From Blastocladiella britannica (taxonomy: Eukaryota > Blastocladiomycota > Blastocladiomycetes > Blastocladiales > Blastocladiaceae): a stretch of DNA of 50,280 nt. Positions 19,365-30,757 of the stretch are shown here, in pieces. The stretch lies in the NCBI GenBank assembly GCA_025349905.2, contig MU624572.1, positions 1-50,280 on the forward strand, written 5' to 3'. The translations under genes and the position numbers were made by a program. A model generated the notes under the pieces. The model made no database searches. It was not told the origin of the DNA and saw only the letters and a program-made list of their open reading frames with translations. Position 1 is the stretch's first letter. Every line of letters starts with the position of its first letter.

Positions 19365-21118
19365 TTATGAGAACAAGAACGATCGCGTACAAGATGCAAT
19401 GTGCGTGGCCCACTCCCATGGCGTGTTGCCATCGCCCTGCCCGCCCAGCGACAGTCCCAATGTGCTCTTGTGCGAAATGACCTTGTGCATGACGTTCCAG
19501 TCAACCACCCCGAGTTTCCCTATATTTTGGTTTTCAATACACGACGATAACAATCCATTGTGAAAAAATAGAAGAAATTTCAACACGTACGCGACTCGGC
19601 CGTCTCAAACAACTGGAACAAGACATCCACCAGCCCCGGGTTCAGGGGACAGCCAGTGACGGCCTTGACCGCGTGGGTCATTTCGTCTTTTTATGACAAT
19701 TTCATCCATTCCGCTGTCAGTTGATCAACTGACTTGGAAAAAAAAAGTGAAGCGACAACGCACCACGCGTGATCCACACTGGATGGCCAGGAAGTGAGGC
19801 ACGCCCTGCTCCCATGTCAATGGCCAGTTGCACGTCGTCTAGGCGCTCCAGCATCTCCGCCACGGACAAAAACTCGGCAAACGCCATCCGTTCCTGCGTC
19901 AATGCATCAATCAGTAAGACCAGCGTTCATAAGAAAAAGCTATAGATACCTCAGAATCACCAATCGTCTGCAGCTTGTCGCTCAAGTGATTGACCACCAG
20001 CGGCTCAGCGTACCCGACCACCATCGCCGCCGCGTCCTTGACCGCGACCGTGTCCGATACGGGGTCGACTGGCAGGTGGTAAAACTCGAGCTTGGTGACC
20101 TCCCGCTTGAGGCGTCGAACAAACCCGGCAAACTCGGCCCGCGTCAGCGCGCGGTCGCCCTGGGGACCGAAAAATAATCGCGTGAGCCCGTGGCATTTGG
20201 AGACCGACAGCGAGTCGGCCTCGCGCTGGCCTAGACGCGCGTAGTAGCCACGAGCTTCGGACGCCGCATCAATCAGCGCCGCAAACTCGGCGCGGGAGAG
20301 CACGCCGTTGCCGTCCACGTCCAGTGCGCGGAAGGCCACGTCTACTTCGTGCTCGGGGACTTGTTTTTTTTTCCAAGTCAGTTGCTTTTCGTTGGCATTC
20401 CAAAAAAAAAAAAAAAAAAGACGCACTCAGGAGCAATGCCGTAAAGATCATGTACTCTTGAAAGTCAATCAGGCCGTCGCCGTCAGTGTCTGCCAATTTG
20501 AAAAACTGGACGGCCGAATGCGTTTTGATACGTGTAAAGTCCTGTTTTGGCGCTTTCTTTATGAATTCGCGTCCATAACAGAAAGAAGTGTGAAGGTACC
20601 TTGTCAATGGCACTGTGATCCAAGCCCTCGATATATGGCTGTAGACTGCGAATAAAGTCTTGCGCCGTCATGTAGTCGGTGCCATCTTTGCTCTGAGGCA
20701 ATTACTACGAGTGAGCCAGCGGCAAATTCCAATTTTGAATAGCAAAAAACCAAACCGTCAGGGCAAAGTATTGAAAGATTTTGAATGGGTGGCTAAAGGT
20801 CCGAATGCGGTTCTCGTAGTGCCCGATCCGCTGCCCCTTCCAGTGGTCGTATTGCTGCGAACAAGCGCACGGATTTTTGAAAAAGTCAGTCCTCGGCGCG
20901 ACGCAGGCCCAACCAAGAAATGACGCGTCTTAGTGGTTGGTCGTGGTCGTGGTGACCAGCAAACGTACGCGTTGCCAGCGGCCCGATTCTTGGGCAGCGC
21001 TCGCGGCCTCCAGGCTCTTGGTGGTGAGGTAAATCGACGTGAATCCCGCGAACCCAGCGGCGGCCGTGGCCCAGATTCGCTGGCGCAGAATGCGGGGGGC
21101 AATGGCAGCGGCCGACAT
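19365..21118 (-). CDS. MICU1: MICU-family mitochondrial Ca2+ uptake regulator (8 exons)
   Basis: Exons (minus strand) 21118-20969, 20854-20756, 20692-20600, 20541-20427, 20359-19950, 19893-19764, 19686-19591 and 19519-19365; 415 aa. The N-terminus has a basic, hydrophobic mitochondrial-type segment (RQRIWATAAAGFAGFTSIYL). MICU hallmarks follow: GHYENRIRTFSHPFKIFQYF, DYMTAQDFIRSLQP, LFFGPQGDRALTRAEFAGFV, then VTKLEFYHLPVDP. EF-hand loops are DTDGDGLIDFQEY (about 132) and DVDGNGVLSRAEF (about 166). The C-terminal EF position reads ETAESRKLGVVDW and has lost its ligands. MICU proteins gate the MCU uniporter at the inner membrane. Family MICU is well supported, but the paralogue is not resolved. 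The family is absent from most Dikarya, which bears on the organism's placement. Confidence 0.9.
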
Positions 21119-21162
21119 GGAATATTTTAATAATTTCAGTATGGCAAAGAGGTGAAATGTAT

Positions 21163-23535
21163 TTAACGCATCACGCCACTACTCCCCGTCCCGTTCGCCC
21201 ACGGCCGCTCGCGCGAGCGATCAAGGCTCGAACCGCGCGCGCCAGGTGCTGCAGAGTGTGGGTCGCTGCCGGCAATGCCTGATGCAGCCGAGTACCGTGG
21301 CCGCGTCACCTGCGGCCGCTCAGCCGGGCGTGGCGGCAACGAGTGTCGCGCAGGGCCAGACGACGACCCAGAAGCAGCAGCGGCGGCGGCGGCGGCAGCA
21401 CCACCATAGTACGCGTTCAGCTGCGGTTGTGGCGGCGGTGGAGGCTGCGAGTAGCCGGGTGGAGGAGCTGGGTACCCGCGCGGAGGCGACGTCGGGTGCG
21501 TGCGCATCATATTCGGGCGGTCGCGCTCGCGATCGTGCTCACGCGAGGAGGGCTGCGACACATACTGCGCGGGCACAACCATTGGAGGCGGCAGGAGCGG
21601 AGGCGGCGGTGGCGGCGGTTGCTGCACTTGACCAGAGTGGTGGTATGCGGACATCGAGGCGGGTGGAGCGGCATACTGCTGTGGATGCTGGTGCTGGTGC
21701 TGGTGCGGGTGCTGGTGATGCGGCGGCATTGCGTACGGCCGATGCGCCTGATGCGGTGCTCGCACAGACGCGTATGGGTCGTGCGAGCGAGACGCGCCAT
21801 ACACATCGGCGCGGGCGGGCGGTGGGTCACGGCGGCGCTGATCGTGCACTTGCAACTGGTCACTTGCGCGTGATTGATGCAGGTTGGGATTAGATACCAC
21901 TGCTGTCGGACGCGGATGCGCAACAGAGACATTTCGGTAGTCCATTTCATGCGAGTCGCGCAACAGCGCTTGAGATGGAAGCCTAAATCGTGGGCGGTCC
22001 AAGTGAATAATTCAAATTTGGGAACCACACAGTAAGGTAAACAAGTACCCAGCACGCGGAAGCGGGACAGTGGTAAACCATGGATGCTCAAGCACATTGC
22101 ACGCAGAAGGTCGCCTGGACGGGTCAAGCCGGAGGAGCTGGTCGATCATGTCCATGAGCAGTGGTTCGCGGGCTCCACTACTGCAGTCCATTCAAATTCA
22201 ATCGCGTAATGAGACGACTTGGTGTAGAAAAAAAAAAAAAAAACAAGGGGCCAACAACATACTTGGAGGGATCGCACCCAGCAAACAGCAGATTCATGTT
22301 TCGGGGACGTCCCTTTTCGGCAAAAGACATTTTTTCCAGCACCTCTGCCCATCCCTTGAGCTCGGACGCGACAGGAGTCCCGCAGACTGAAAAAATCTTG
22401 TCGAGCGTGATAATGTCAGAACCACCACGAAAGATGGGTTCGCGCGTAAACATTTCGCCAACAATGCATCTTGGAGGCGTCAAATTCATGCATGATGAGT
22501 CCTTCTTTTGTCATTGTCGTAAATGAAGGTACGTACCCAGCACCCCAAATGTCGATCGCCGCGCTGTAACGGAACGGCGGGCGGAAACCAATCAGCAACT
22601 CTGGTGGGCGGTACCACCGCGTGACAACCATGGGCGTCAATCGTTCCTCGCACCGCGGATCTAGCGTGCGCGCCAGCCCAAAATCGCCCACCTTGAGCTC
22701 ACCTGCTCTCGTCACCAGCAGGTTGGCAGCTGTATGCCATTTTTTGTTTTGTGTCCGATCAACACCTCTCGTCATCATTCAAGAAAAAAAAAATTGCAAG
22801 ACGCACTCTTGAGATCTCGATGTACAATGTTGTTTGAATGGAGGTAATTAATCCCGTGGAACATTTGGCGCATGAGGGACTTGATTTGGCCCTCATCCAG
22901 CACAACGTGCCGGTTGAGCAGGAGCCTAGTCCACCAGAAGCATTTGTGAGTCTAAAGGGAAACATAGGTGTCCTGATTTGAGTATGAAATGAGGCGTACC
23001 CAGCGAGATCGTGCTCGATATAAGGAAACACCATGTAAATACTGCCGTCAGAGCCTATTGAAATCATAATCGAATTGAGATAAGTGACTTGGACTCTATC
23101 AAGAGCCAAACGATACGCACAATCCACTACCACATCCAACATTTTGACGACATTTTTGTGCTCCAAGCGCTTCAAGAGCTTGATTTCGCGAATTGCCGTG
23201 ATCGGAAACGCCTATTACGCTCAATTTTAGTTGTTGTCATTCAATTCCAAGGCAAAAGAGTCAAAAGAAAAGATCGAGTACCCGCGCATCGGACCCGCTG
23301 CCGCCCCCACCGTCGGCCTCATCTAGTTTTAGCCTTTTCAAGGCAAGCGATTCGCCGGTTGTCCGATTGATTGCGCGTCGCACGTCGCTGCAAAAGCAAA
23401 AAAATGGCGCCGGTCTAGTCGCTCAGGTTCGTATCAGAAGAAAGAGGAGGCCGCGCACCCAAACGTCCCCGTGCCGACCTTGTGCTGAATCTCAATGTCG
23501 GTGCTCGGAATGAGCTTTGGCGATGCCATATTCAT
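21163..23535 (-). CDS. BUR1: BUR1/CDK9-type cyclin-dependent kinase (9 exons)
   Basis: Exons (minus strand) 23535-23459, 23387-23282, 23211-23121, 23054-23000, 22925-22807, 22729-22537, 22469-22263, 22180-22049 and 21982-21163; 599 aa. Kinase motifs: glycine loop VGTGTFGDV; FPITAIREIKLLKRLEHKNV (a PITAIRE-type helix, as in CDK9 and Bur1); SIYMVFPYIEHDLAGLL; catalytic HRDLKTAN; KVGDFGLAR; VVTRWYRPPELL; DIWGAGCIVGEMFTREP; LLRLDPSRRPSA. The post-kinase phrase HPWFTTVPLPRAGLPSQALL and then SHEMDY is typical of fungal Bur1. The 250-residue tail is rich in Pro, His, Gln and Arg, with poly-Pro and poly-Ala. With its cyclin it phosphorylates Spt5 and the Pol II CTD linker. ATG 23535 is the first in frame; MASPK at 23529 is the alternative. 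Confidence 0.93.
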
Positions 23536-23601
23536 ATAATTCGGTGAATATGAGGGCGACGAAAGACCCTTCCCCGATGCCTTAAAAAAAAAAAAACGAC
23601 A
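23536..23601. promoter_or_regulatory. 66-bp divergent promoter, BUR1 / TTI1-like
   Basis: The two start codons face each other across 66 bp, which includes an A13 run (about 23583-23595). This is the shortest head-to-head spacing in the window. Confidence 0.55.
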
Positions 23602-26600
23602 ATGACACGCCAGCAATCACGCGCCGATTTCGAGGCAAGACACGATGAGCTTTGGACGGCCACTCGCGCGAACCTCAGTGCGATCATCTCGGCCCCGCCT
23701 GGAAAACTCTCGCCGGAGTTGATCACGAACTTCGCAGGCGCGTCGCAGACCATCACCGCCCGTCTTGGCCGCCCGCCCTCGGCATGGTCAGCAGAGTCGA
23801 CGGCAACGGCAACGCCGACGAACACGAGCGATTCCTGGCCAAGCAACATGGCACTCGACCGAAAGCTGGGCGAGTACCTACTCTTCCCCGTCCTGCACGT
23901 CCTGCGCACAAGCGCGTTGCCGTCGCTCCCTCAGAGCGCGCAGGAGCACATCCTCGCCATCTTGCTGGCGACATGGTGGCGTATGCCCGTGCACGCGCTG
24001 CCAGCAAACGCGTCCAACCCCCAGCTGGATCCCCCACACGACTCGACCGCCATGTCGACCCTAGTTGCGCTCGTCCAGTACCTGTGCACGGACGGGCTCT
24101 CTGAGACGCTGGTGGTACTCGCACTGGACGCGACCATCGCCGTGCTCGGCTGCACCGCGCCGCCAACTCCGACCCTGCGCGAATTTGGCCTCAAGGACGC
24201 GGCCGGCGAGCTCGTGTCGCTGCGGCAGCTCCTCGCAACGCGTATTGGGGCACTGGTCTACGTGCGACTGGTCACTGCGCTCCTCGGGCTCGCAGCATCG
24301 CATGCATGGGCGCCCGTCCGCGCGCGCTCGCTGACAATCGTGCACCACCTACTCGTGCACGTCGCCGGTGACCCCAGGGCACTGGCCTTTTCGCTGCCGG
24401 CCACCATTTCCACCGTCACCAAGATCTGTCGCGAGCCAAAGCCAAATACTCGCCTTGTGGTGGCCGCGCTGGACCTGGCAGCCGACGTCATTGTCCCCGC
24501 ACTCGGTGGTACCGACAGCCGCCTGGAGGTCAACTCAAGTGCCTCGAAAACACCTGAAGAGGCGTGGAGCGCGTTTATGGCATCGCAGCAGCAGCAACAG
24601 ACGTCGTCATCCGCGTCGCTTGCGGCCATGTCGCTCGCGGACGATCCCAACAGCGGCGACGCGTTTCCGATCCCCGAGGGGTTCTCGCGCACGCAAGAGT
24701 GGGCCAGCACCACGGCCGAGCGAATCGGCCAGGCTATGGATGCCATCGTGCGGGCACACCCTGCCACCACGACCCCTCCCGCCATCTTGTTGAGCATTTG
24801 CTCTCTGGCCACCGCCCTCGTCATGTCCTCTTCCTGCCGCTATGCGCTTGCGACAACGGCCATCCCCACTTTGCTCAAGTCTGTTGCAGCCATGACCGTC
24901 TCGCCTTACCCTGACGTTGCTGCAGCGGGGCGGGCCGCGATTACCGCAATCATGGTCTCCTCCGAGACCGGTGGCCGAGGGTCGACCCTGTTCATTCCAG
25001 CGTTTCACTCGGCCTTGGCGGACCTGGATGACATTACCACCGTTTCAGACAATGTCAAGGCAACGCGCCTGATGCAACTGCGTGGATGCTTTGAAGCTCT
25101 GGCGTCTGTTCCGTCCACAGGCAAAGGAGACTCGTTACTGCTCGCGCTACTTCGCGATTCGGCCCCTCGCGTCCTGAACCGGCTTGTAGCGCTCCTGGTG
25201 GTGGATCGCAGCCAGCCGCTGCGCTCTGTCGTGGATAGGGGGTTTCGCCGATGGCAGTTTACGCCGTTCCATTCGGTTGAGGTGGCAGACGCGGCCTGGG
25301 CCGTCATTGAGGCTTGGTCCGCGGCGTGCAGGCTGCACGACGGAGACATGGCCATGTTTGCGGTTCAAGACGCGCTCGCCAACTTCCAGTGGGTGCAGCA
25401 CGCGCCAGCGGCAACGCCGTCATCCACAGTCACTGCACCGCCTGCGCCTCTCCTTCTCGCGTCCACCGTGGCACAGGACATGCTCTCCCCACGGCGCAAC
25501 AATAACAACACCAACGTAAGCGACGACATTGTCAAGGACCTCGAGGGGCTCCCGCCCGTGATGGTCGATATTGTGCGCGCAGCCCGCCTCAACAAGACCA
25601 CACCACCATCATCTGGCAGTCATCTTTCGACATCCTCTTCCTCTTCCGTGACGGCGCTCCCGGACCGCGCCTACGCTTGTCTGGCGATTTTAGCGGCTGT
25701 GGCGGCAGCGGCCCCTTCAGAATCTGCCATCACCTGTGCCATGAATGTGGTTCAGGACTCGCGCGATTCCCTTGCCGTGGCTCTGGCACTCTCCGTTGTG
25801 GCAGAAATGCCGCGGCTTCCATCGTATCTCGCCTTTTCCCGAGACTACCTTGCCACGGCCCTGGGATGCGTCGCGCCCACCGCTCTCTTGTCGGCAGTAG
25901 TGGACGACGCGACAGTGACGACGGTCGCTGGCGAGTCTCCTGCTCACGTTGTTGCAGTGGCCTGCTTGGGGTCGGTCGCCAGGGGCATGCTCGGCCCAAG
26001 CGCAACCGTTGCAGAGCTAGTGGACCGCACCTCACCCTACCTTGCCGATACGATGCATCGAGAGCTTCGCCACGCAGCGCTTTATCCTCGCCTCCCGCGC
26101 ATGATGCTGGCCGTGACGCGCGCTATCCGAACCGTCGTCGGCAGCGATACCGCAGTTGGGAATGCGAGCGTATGGCTGGAGGATGCGGTGGGGCCAATTC
26201 TAGATGCGCTGGCCCAGTGTCCCGAGAACGGTGCGCTCTGGAGCGACTTTGCGGCCGTGCTCGTGGAGATTGTGCACATGGCGCATGTCCCCGAGGTGCC
26301 TGCGGCCGAGCTCGAGTCGTGGGGCACTGGCGAATCGCCGCGCATAGACGACAATCAGCTTGCTGGCTTTACGAGTGCATCACCCTGGATCAAAGACATG
26401 TTTGGGCCGGCGCTCGCGGCGATACGCGTCCCTTCGCCGCCTCCACCAAGTGCAGGTGCTGCCGGGCCCGTGCATCAGGACGACGACGCCGACTCTGAAA
26501 ACGTGCAACATCCATTCGAGGAGCCCGCCATTCCCGTTCCTGGCCAAGATTCACGCAGCGTGCGCAGCCTGCTGCTGATATTGACCCAGGCCCGTAATTT

Positions 26601-27354
26601 GGTCCCATCGGCGTCCCCTCGCGTGCGCGTCGAGCTCTTGCGACTCTCGGCTGCCGTGGTGACCAAGCTCGGCCCAGGATACACCAAGCGGACCCGGCAC
26701 CTCGTCTTCCGCATCATGAACTCGCTGCCGGTTGACCCAGCCAAGGATTTCTCCATGGTGCAATATGGCTCGGTGGCCGCGCACGCTTACCTGGCAGAGG
26801 CGGCGTGCGAGTTTTTGGCTGCCGTTGTGGCCCAGTCGCCAGAGTACGCCGCCGGCCAGGTTCTCCAGCGGTATGGTACAGCCATTTTGCATTGGCTCGG
26901 GACGAGTTTTGCGGCCCGTGGATCTGCTGCCGACATACCTCCTACGGCGCTTGCGGTCCTTGGTGCCATTGCCGCGGTCGAGCAGATGCCCGCATTCCAC
27001 GGCACCGTCACTCCTGCTTGGGCACGCGAGGCGGTCTGCGTACTTCTTCCTCGCATCGCTGCTGCCTGGGCGCCCGGGGCGCGGCGTTATGGACGGCACG
27101 ATCCGCGAGCGGGCATGATGCAAGTGCTCAGCGGCCTGCTGGCGTCCCCGGTCGTTGGCGATGCAGTGTGGACCGAGCTTTCTGTCGCCATTGCCGCTGC
27201 CCGCACGGCTGGCTTGCTGGACCCAAATGACGATGATGCGTTGGTGTGGGATAGAGATCAGCCTCTGTCGCTGGTTGAGCAGTGGGTGGCCAGGCTTGGT
27301 CGTGCCCCGAGTGATCGCGGCCAGTGGGCGCTGATCGTCCGACTGGTCGTGTAA
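23602..27354 (+). CDS. TTI1: TTI1-like HEAT-repeat protein
   Basis: Uninterrupted 1250-aa ORF, the only long intronless gene here. The protein is almost entirely helical, HEAT/ARM-like and Ala/Leu-rich. The stretch near residue 88, LGEYLLFPVLHVLRTSALPS, followed by QEHILAILLATWWR, resembles the N-terminal signature of TTI1, and the total length fits (about 1000-1300 aa). TTI1 joins TELO2 and TTI2 in the TTT cochaperone that matures PIKK kinases (mTOR, ATM, ATR, DNA-PK/TRRAP). The late segment VRVELLRLSAAVVTKLGPGY also fits this helical-repeat class. I rate the assignment moderate because repeat proteins share generic features; another HEAT protein is the alternative. The A-rich context CGACAATGAC supports the start. 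Confidence 0.65.
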   Translation: MTRQQSRADFEARHDELWTATRANLSAIISAPPGKLSPELITNFAGASQTITARLGRPPSAWSAESTATATPTNTSDSWPSNMALDRKLGEYLLFPVLHVLRTSALPSLPQSAQEHILAILLATWWRMPVHALPANASNPQLDPPHDSTAMSTLVALVQYLCTDGLSETLVVLALDATIAVLGCTAPPTPTLREFGLKDAAGELVSLRQLLATRIGALVYVRLVTALLGLAASHAWAPVRARSLTIVHHLLVHVAGDPRALAFSLPATISTVTKICREPKPNTRLVVAALDLAADVIVPALGGTDSRLEVNSSASKTPEEAWSAFMASQQQQQTSSSASLAAMSLADDPNSGDAFPIPEGFSRTQEWASTTAERIGQAMDAIVRAHPATTTPPAILLSICSLATALVMSSSCRYALATTAIPTLLKSVAAMTVSPYPDVAAAGRAAITAIMVSSETGGRGSTLFIPAFHSALADLDDITTVSDNVKATRLMQLRGCFEALASVPSTGKGDSLLLALLRDSAPRVLNRLVALLVVDRSQPLRSVVDRGFRRWQFTPFHSVEVADAAWAVIEAWSAACRLHDGDMAMFAVQDALANFQWVQHAPAATPSSTVTAPPAPLLLASTVAQDMLSPRRNNNNTNVSDDIVKDLEGLPPVMVDIVRAARLNKTTPPSSGSHLSTSSSSSVTALPDRAYACLAILAAVAAAAPSESAITCAMNVVQDSRDSLAVALALSVVAEMPRLPSYLAFSRDYLATALGCVAPTALLSAVVDDATVTTVAGESPAHVVAVACLGSVARGMLGPSATVAELVDRTSPYLADTMHRELRHAALYPRLPRMMLAVTRAIRTVVGSDTAVGNASVWLEDAVGPILDALAQCPENGALWSDFAAVLVEIVHMAHVPEVPAAELESWGTGESPRIDDNQLAGFTSASPWIKDMFGPALAAIRVPSPPPPSAGAAGPVHQDDDADSENVQHPFEEPAIPVPGQDSRSVRSLLLILTQARNLVPSASPRVRVELLRLSAAVVTKLGPGYTKRTRHLVFRIMNSLPVDPAKDFSMVQYGSVAAHAYLAEAACEFLAAVVAQSPEYAAGQVLQRYGTAILHWLGTSFAARGSAADIPPTALAVLGAIAAVEQMPAFHGTVTPAWAREAVCVLLPRIAAAWAPGARRYGRHDPRAGMMQVLSGLLASPVVGDAVWTELSVAIAAARTAGLLDPNDDDALVWDRDQPLSLVEQWVARLGRAPSDRGQWALIVRLVV

Positions 27355-27712
27355 AAAAAAATGTATCTCTTTCGGATTGTCTCGACATTTGCAACAAAAT
27401 ACTTTTGGCCCCCGCCATCGCGCGCGTACCACAGAGAAAATAAAAACGAGCCCGAGTCTCCCCGTCACAGCAATTCTGCTGTCACACTTACCTTTCGGAC
27501 GCGCACCTGCCGCCGTCGTCACGCACCACTGGTGCTTGGCTGCATCTGCACCATTTTTGACCGTTTTCCACGCGTCATTGCCGCTGCGCTTCTCCGCCGG
27601 CCGGTTTCACAGCAGTACCCTGACCACTACCGCTCGTGCGCGTGCATTCTCCTTGTTTGGCGCGTCACCACCACGCCCCGCCTCCCATCTCTGGTCCACA
27701 CAACGTCGCACC
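27355..27712 (+). promoter_or_regulatory. tRNase Z upstream region with an open, acid-free N-terminal frame
   Basis: 358 bp between the TTI1 stop and the tRNase Z ATG. The tRNase Z frame stays open upstream of the ATG to about 27377 without any in-frame ATG. The part just before the ATG (about 80 codons) encodes many Arg, Ser, Leu and Ala and no Asp or Glu, including LRFSAGRFHSSTLTTTARAR, which looks like a mitochondrial presequence. Near-cognate starts (TTG, CTG) exist in frame. Confidence 0.4.
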
Positions 27713-30656
27713 ATGAAGTACAGTGTCCAGATTCTGGGCGCGGGCTCGGCCGACATGCCCCCGTCGCTCTTGTTTATGTTTGACTCGCAGCGGTACCTGA
27801 TCAACTGCGGCGAGGGCACGCAGCGATTCTGTGCCGAGCATAAGGTCCGCATCCCGAAAATCAAGCACATTCTCCTGACTCGCTTGCAATGGGAAGCCGT
27901 GGGCGGTCTGCCTGGTACGCAAGTGATATTGGCCAATGTTAAAAGGGGGCGCTCAAAACAATAAAACGTATAGGATTTCTCTTGACGCATTCGGACGTGA
28001 CGGCCGAGAGCAAGGACAATGCTCCCGTCACGATCCACGGCCCACCAAACACTACGCGCTTCTTGGCGTCCCTGCGTCATTTTATCCACCCGCGGTCAAT
28101 GAAGTTTGAATTGCAGGAGTATCCCGCCGCCTCTGGCGTGACCGAGCTCCAGCGCGACGAAAACGTCGTCATCAAGGCCGTCACATTGGTCTCCGGAAGT
28201 CCAGCGCCGACGGCAGAGGTCGATCTCGCGACAGAGACCGAGGCGGCCACCGAAGGCGAGATTGCATTCGATACCGAGGGACCCATGGACCTGCTTGAGC
28301 CGATTCCTGCTGCCGATCCGCACGATGAGCTTGCGAGCCGTTATACCGCCTTGCTGCGCGGAGAGCCGTCTGCTGCCCCCGTCAGGAACGATACGTATCC
28401 GCTCTTTGGCACTGCCGTAGACTCGACCATTGTCACGCTTGTCAAGGGCCCAGAGGTTCCTGGACGCTTTTTGGTTGACAAGGCCAAGTCATTCAAGATC
28501 CCACCTGGCGCTCTTTACGGCACGTCGCCTTTGTCATTTTTTTTTCCTTGAGAACCTGCAGCTGACCTCAAACAAACAAAAAAGGCCGGCTCCATCGTGG
28601 CGAAACCGTTACGCTCCCGGATGGACGCGCGATTACGCCCGACATGGTCCTCGGCCCGGGAAAGCCTGGTCAAGTCTTTGTTATCTTTGATTTGCCGAAC
28701 CTGGCGTACTTGAAGCAAGCCGCAGCGAGCGACCAAGTCGCGCAGCTGGTGCGTGATCACCCGCACGCCGAGCCGATCGTATTCCACATGCTTGGTAATG
28801 GCCTTGCTCGCACGCCCGAGTTTGCATCGTTTGTCGGCACTGCGTCCCACTTTTCGCCCGGCACTCGCCACATTGTCCTGGGCCCCGATACGGTGGGGCT
28901 GCCCGTGAGCTTTACCTCGTTTGGCGTCGCGCAGTCCATGCTTGCCCAGCTGGTGCCCGAGTTTTTCCCGACATACCAGTTTACCCCAGCTCCTGTTTTG
29001 ACCGACATCAAGGACGCAACTGGTGCCGCACCACTATTTAGTGCTCTGCAGACCAAGACCTCGCGTGTGGCTCCTGGCGCACAGCTGACCGAGATTCAAA
29101 TCGAGCCGAAATTTGCCATTTCAGCCATAACTGCCTCCAGCTCCAGCAATTCCGGTAATGACGTTGAGGCGACCGCGCGCTCGATCATTGCTTCCACCCC
29201 AGCGCTGGCCAAGCACGCGGCCGCCGCGGCCGCAGCGTACTCGACGGGTGCGCCCCCCGCGGTGACGGAAGACGACGGCGATTGGGTTGTTGTCCCCCTG
29301 GGCACTGGTTCTGCGATCCCCTCAAAGTTCCGCAATGTCTCCTCGACTCTTATTTCCATGCCGCGCGGCTCGGTGTTGCTCGATTGCGGCGAGGGCTCTC
29401 TCGGCCAGCTGGCGCGCCTCTTGCCATCCGAAGGCTCGCCAGCCGCGACTGCCGAGCCGAGCAACCTGGTGCACTACCGCCACAAGACGGTGCAGGACCT
29501 GTACAAGAGCATCCACCTCGTGTTCATCTCGCATTTGCACGCCGATCATCATCTCGGGCTTTCGCGGCTCCTTTTGGCTACGTCGCACCCGATCACGATT
29601 GTTGGGCCCTGGCGCTTGTGGAACTACCTTCGTGAGCTCAACTCATTCCATCCGGTGGGTCTGGACCGTATCACGTTCATTGATGCCGGCGACCTTCTTT
29701 TGGTTCCCAGCGACCGCAACGCGCCTGTCCACCGTTATGGGGCCGGGAGGGGTGGCGCACATCGGCCGGCCACAAGCCATAATAATGGACAGCTGCAACG
29801 AAAGCAACAGCCCTCGCCCGCGCCTGGTCGATCCTCTCGGTCGCCGGGACCCTCTGCCTCTCGCCTCGTACCAACGGCGCGCGCAGCGTCTCCCTTCAAG
29901 AATGGTGCCGAGTCCGAGGCCCTTGCTCCGTCCCAGAAGCGCGGCCGATCACCCGCCTCTCAGCGATCCCCGTCGCGTGAGCGAAAGATTGCGGCCGTGA
30001 CGGCGACGCGCGATGACGTCGACGCCGTGGAGCAGCAGCGACAGCAATCGCCGTCAAAGTCGCGGGCCATCTCACTGCAAGAGGAGCTCAAGGACTTTGA
30101 CATGATTGAGGCAGCAAACATCCCGCGCGCACCGCACGCTCTGGCCCAGGCCCTGGAGCAGCTCGGCCTGGCGTCTCTGCACACGACCGCGGTGGTGCAC
30201 CGCTCGTACAGTTACGCCGTCCGGCTGGTATCAGCGTCAGCCTCGGACTTGTCGCTGGTGTTTTCCGGCGACACGCGGCCGACCGCCAAGCTGGTGCAGC
30301 TCGGGTGTGCCGGTGGGATCCAGCCGGGTTTGTTGGTTCACGAGGCGACTTTCGAGAGCGAGATGGGCGACGAGGCGCGCAAGAAGGCGCACTCGACCAC
30401 CGCCGAGGCGGTGCAGGTGTTTGAGAGCATGGGCGCCCGGTCGCTGATGCTCACGCACTTTTCGCAGCGGTACCCAAAGCTGCCGCGCATCAACCGCGCC
30501 GCGCAACCAGACCACATCGTCGTCGCTTTTGACTTGATTGCCGTCCCGCTGCGCCGCGTCCGGGACGTGGCGCGCCATATGCCTGCGATCGACGCGGCCT
30601 GTGCCCAGCAGACGGCGCTTGCCATTGCCGACGAGGGCGAAGCCTCTGGATTCTAG
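27713..30656 (+). CDS. TRZ1: Long-form tRNase Z (ELAC2/TRZ1) (3 exons)
   Basis: Exons 27713-27914, 27974-28519 and 28585-30656; 939 aa. The N-half starts MKYSVQILGAGSADMPPSLL with INCGEGTQRF, then GGLPGFLLTHSDV and TIHGP, the inactive metallo-beta-lactamase half. AKSFKIPPGALYG joins across the second intron to RLHRGETVTLPDG, the flexible-arm region. The C-half carries VPLGTGSAIPSKFRNVSS, LLDCGEGSLGQL, the catalytic FISHLHADHHLG (near residue 560), SGDTRPTAKL, LVHEATFE and LMLTHFSQRYPK. It removes 3' trailers from precursor tRNAs in the nucleus and mitochondria. Between the catalytic motifs is a roughly 130-residue Ser/Arg/Pro/Gln-rich insert. The second intron is GC-AG. CysRS follows in tandem. 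Confidence 0.95.
28520..28584 (+). other. GC-AG intron of tRNase Z
   Basis: 65 nt, donor G^GCACGT, acceptor AAAAAG. Joining TAC-G to GC-CGG yields LYG-RLHRGE, the conserved ELAC2 phrase. The nearest GT (GTCGCC) gives the wrong phase. Confidence 0.85.
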
Positions 30657-30757
30657 CGTATTCATCTACCATACATAAACTACTTTAAGATTTGGTACGA
30701 CGACCAACCCTGGCCCTTGGTCACATACTGTCGGCATCACGTGTAGGTCGCGCAATA

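Noticed and set aside
21246..21893. Plus-strand ORFs opposite the BUR1 tail
   Set aside because: Open only because the sense tail is Pro/His/Gln-rich and GC-rich. Arg/Ala composition with no motif.
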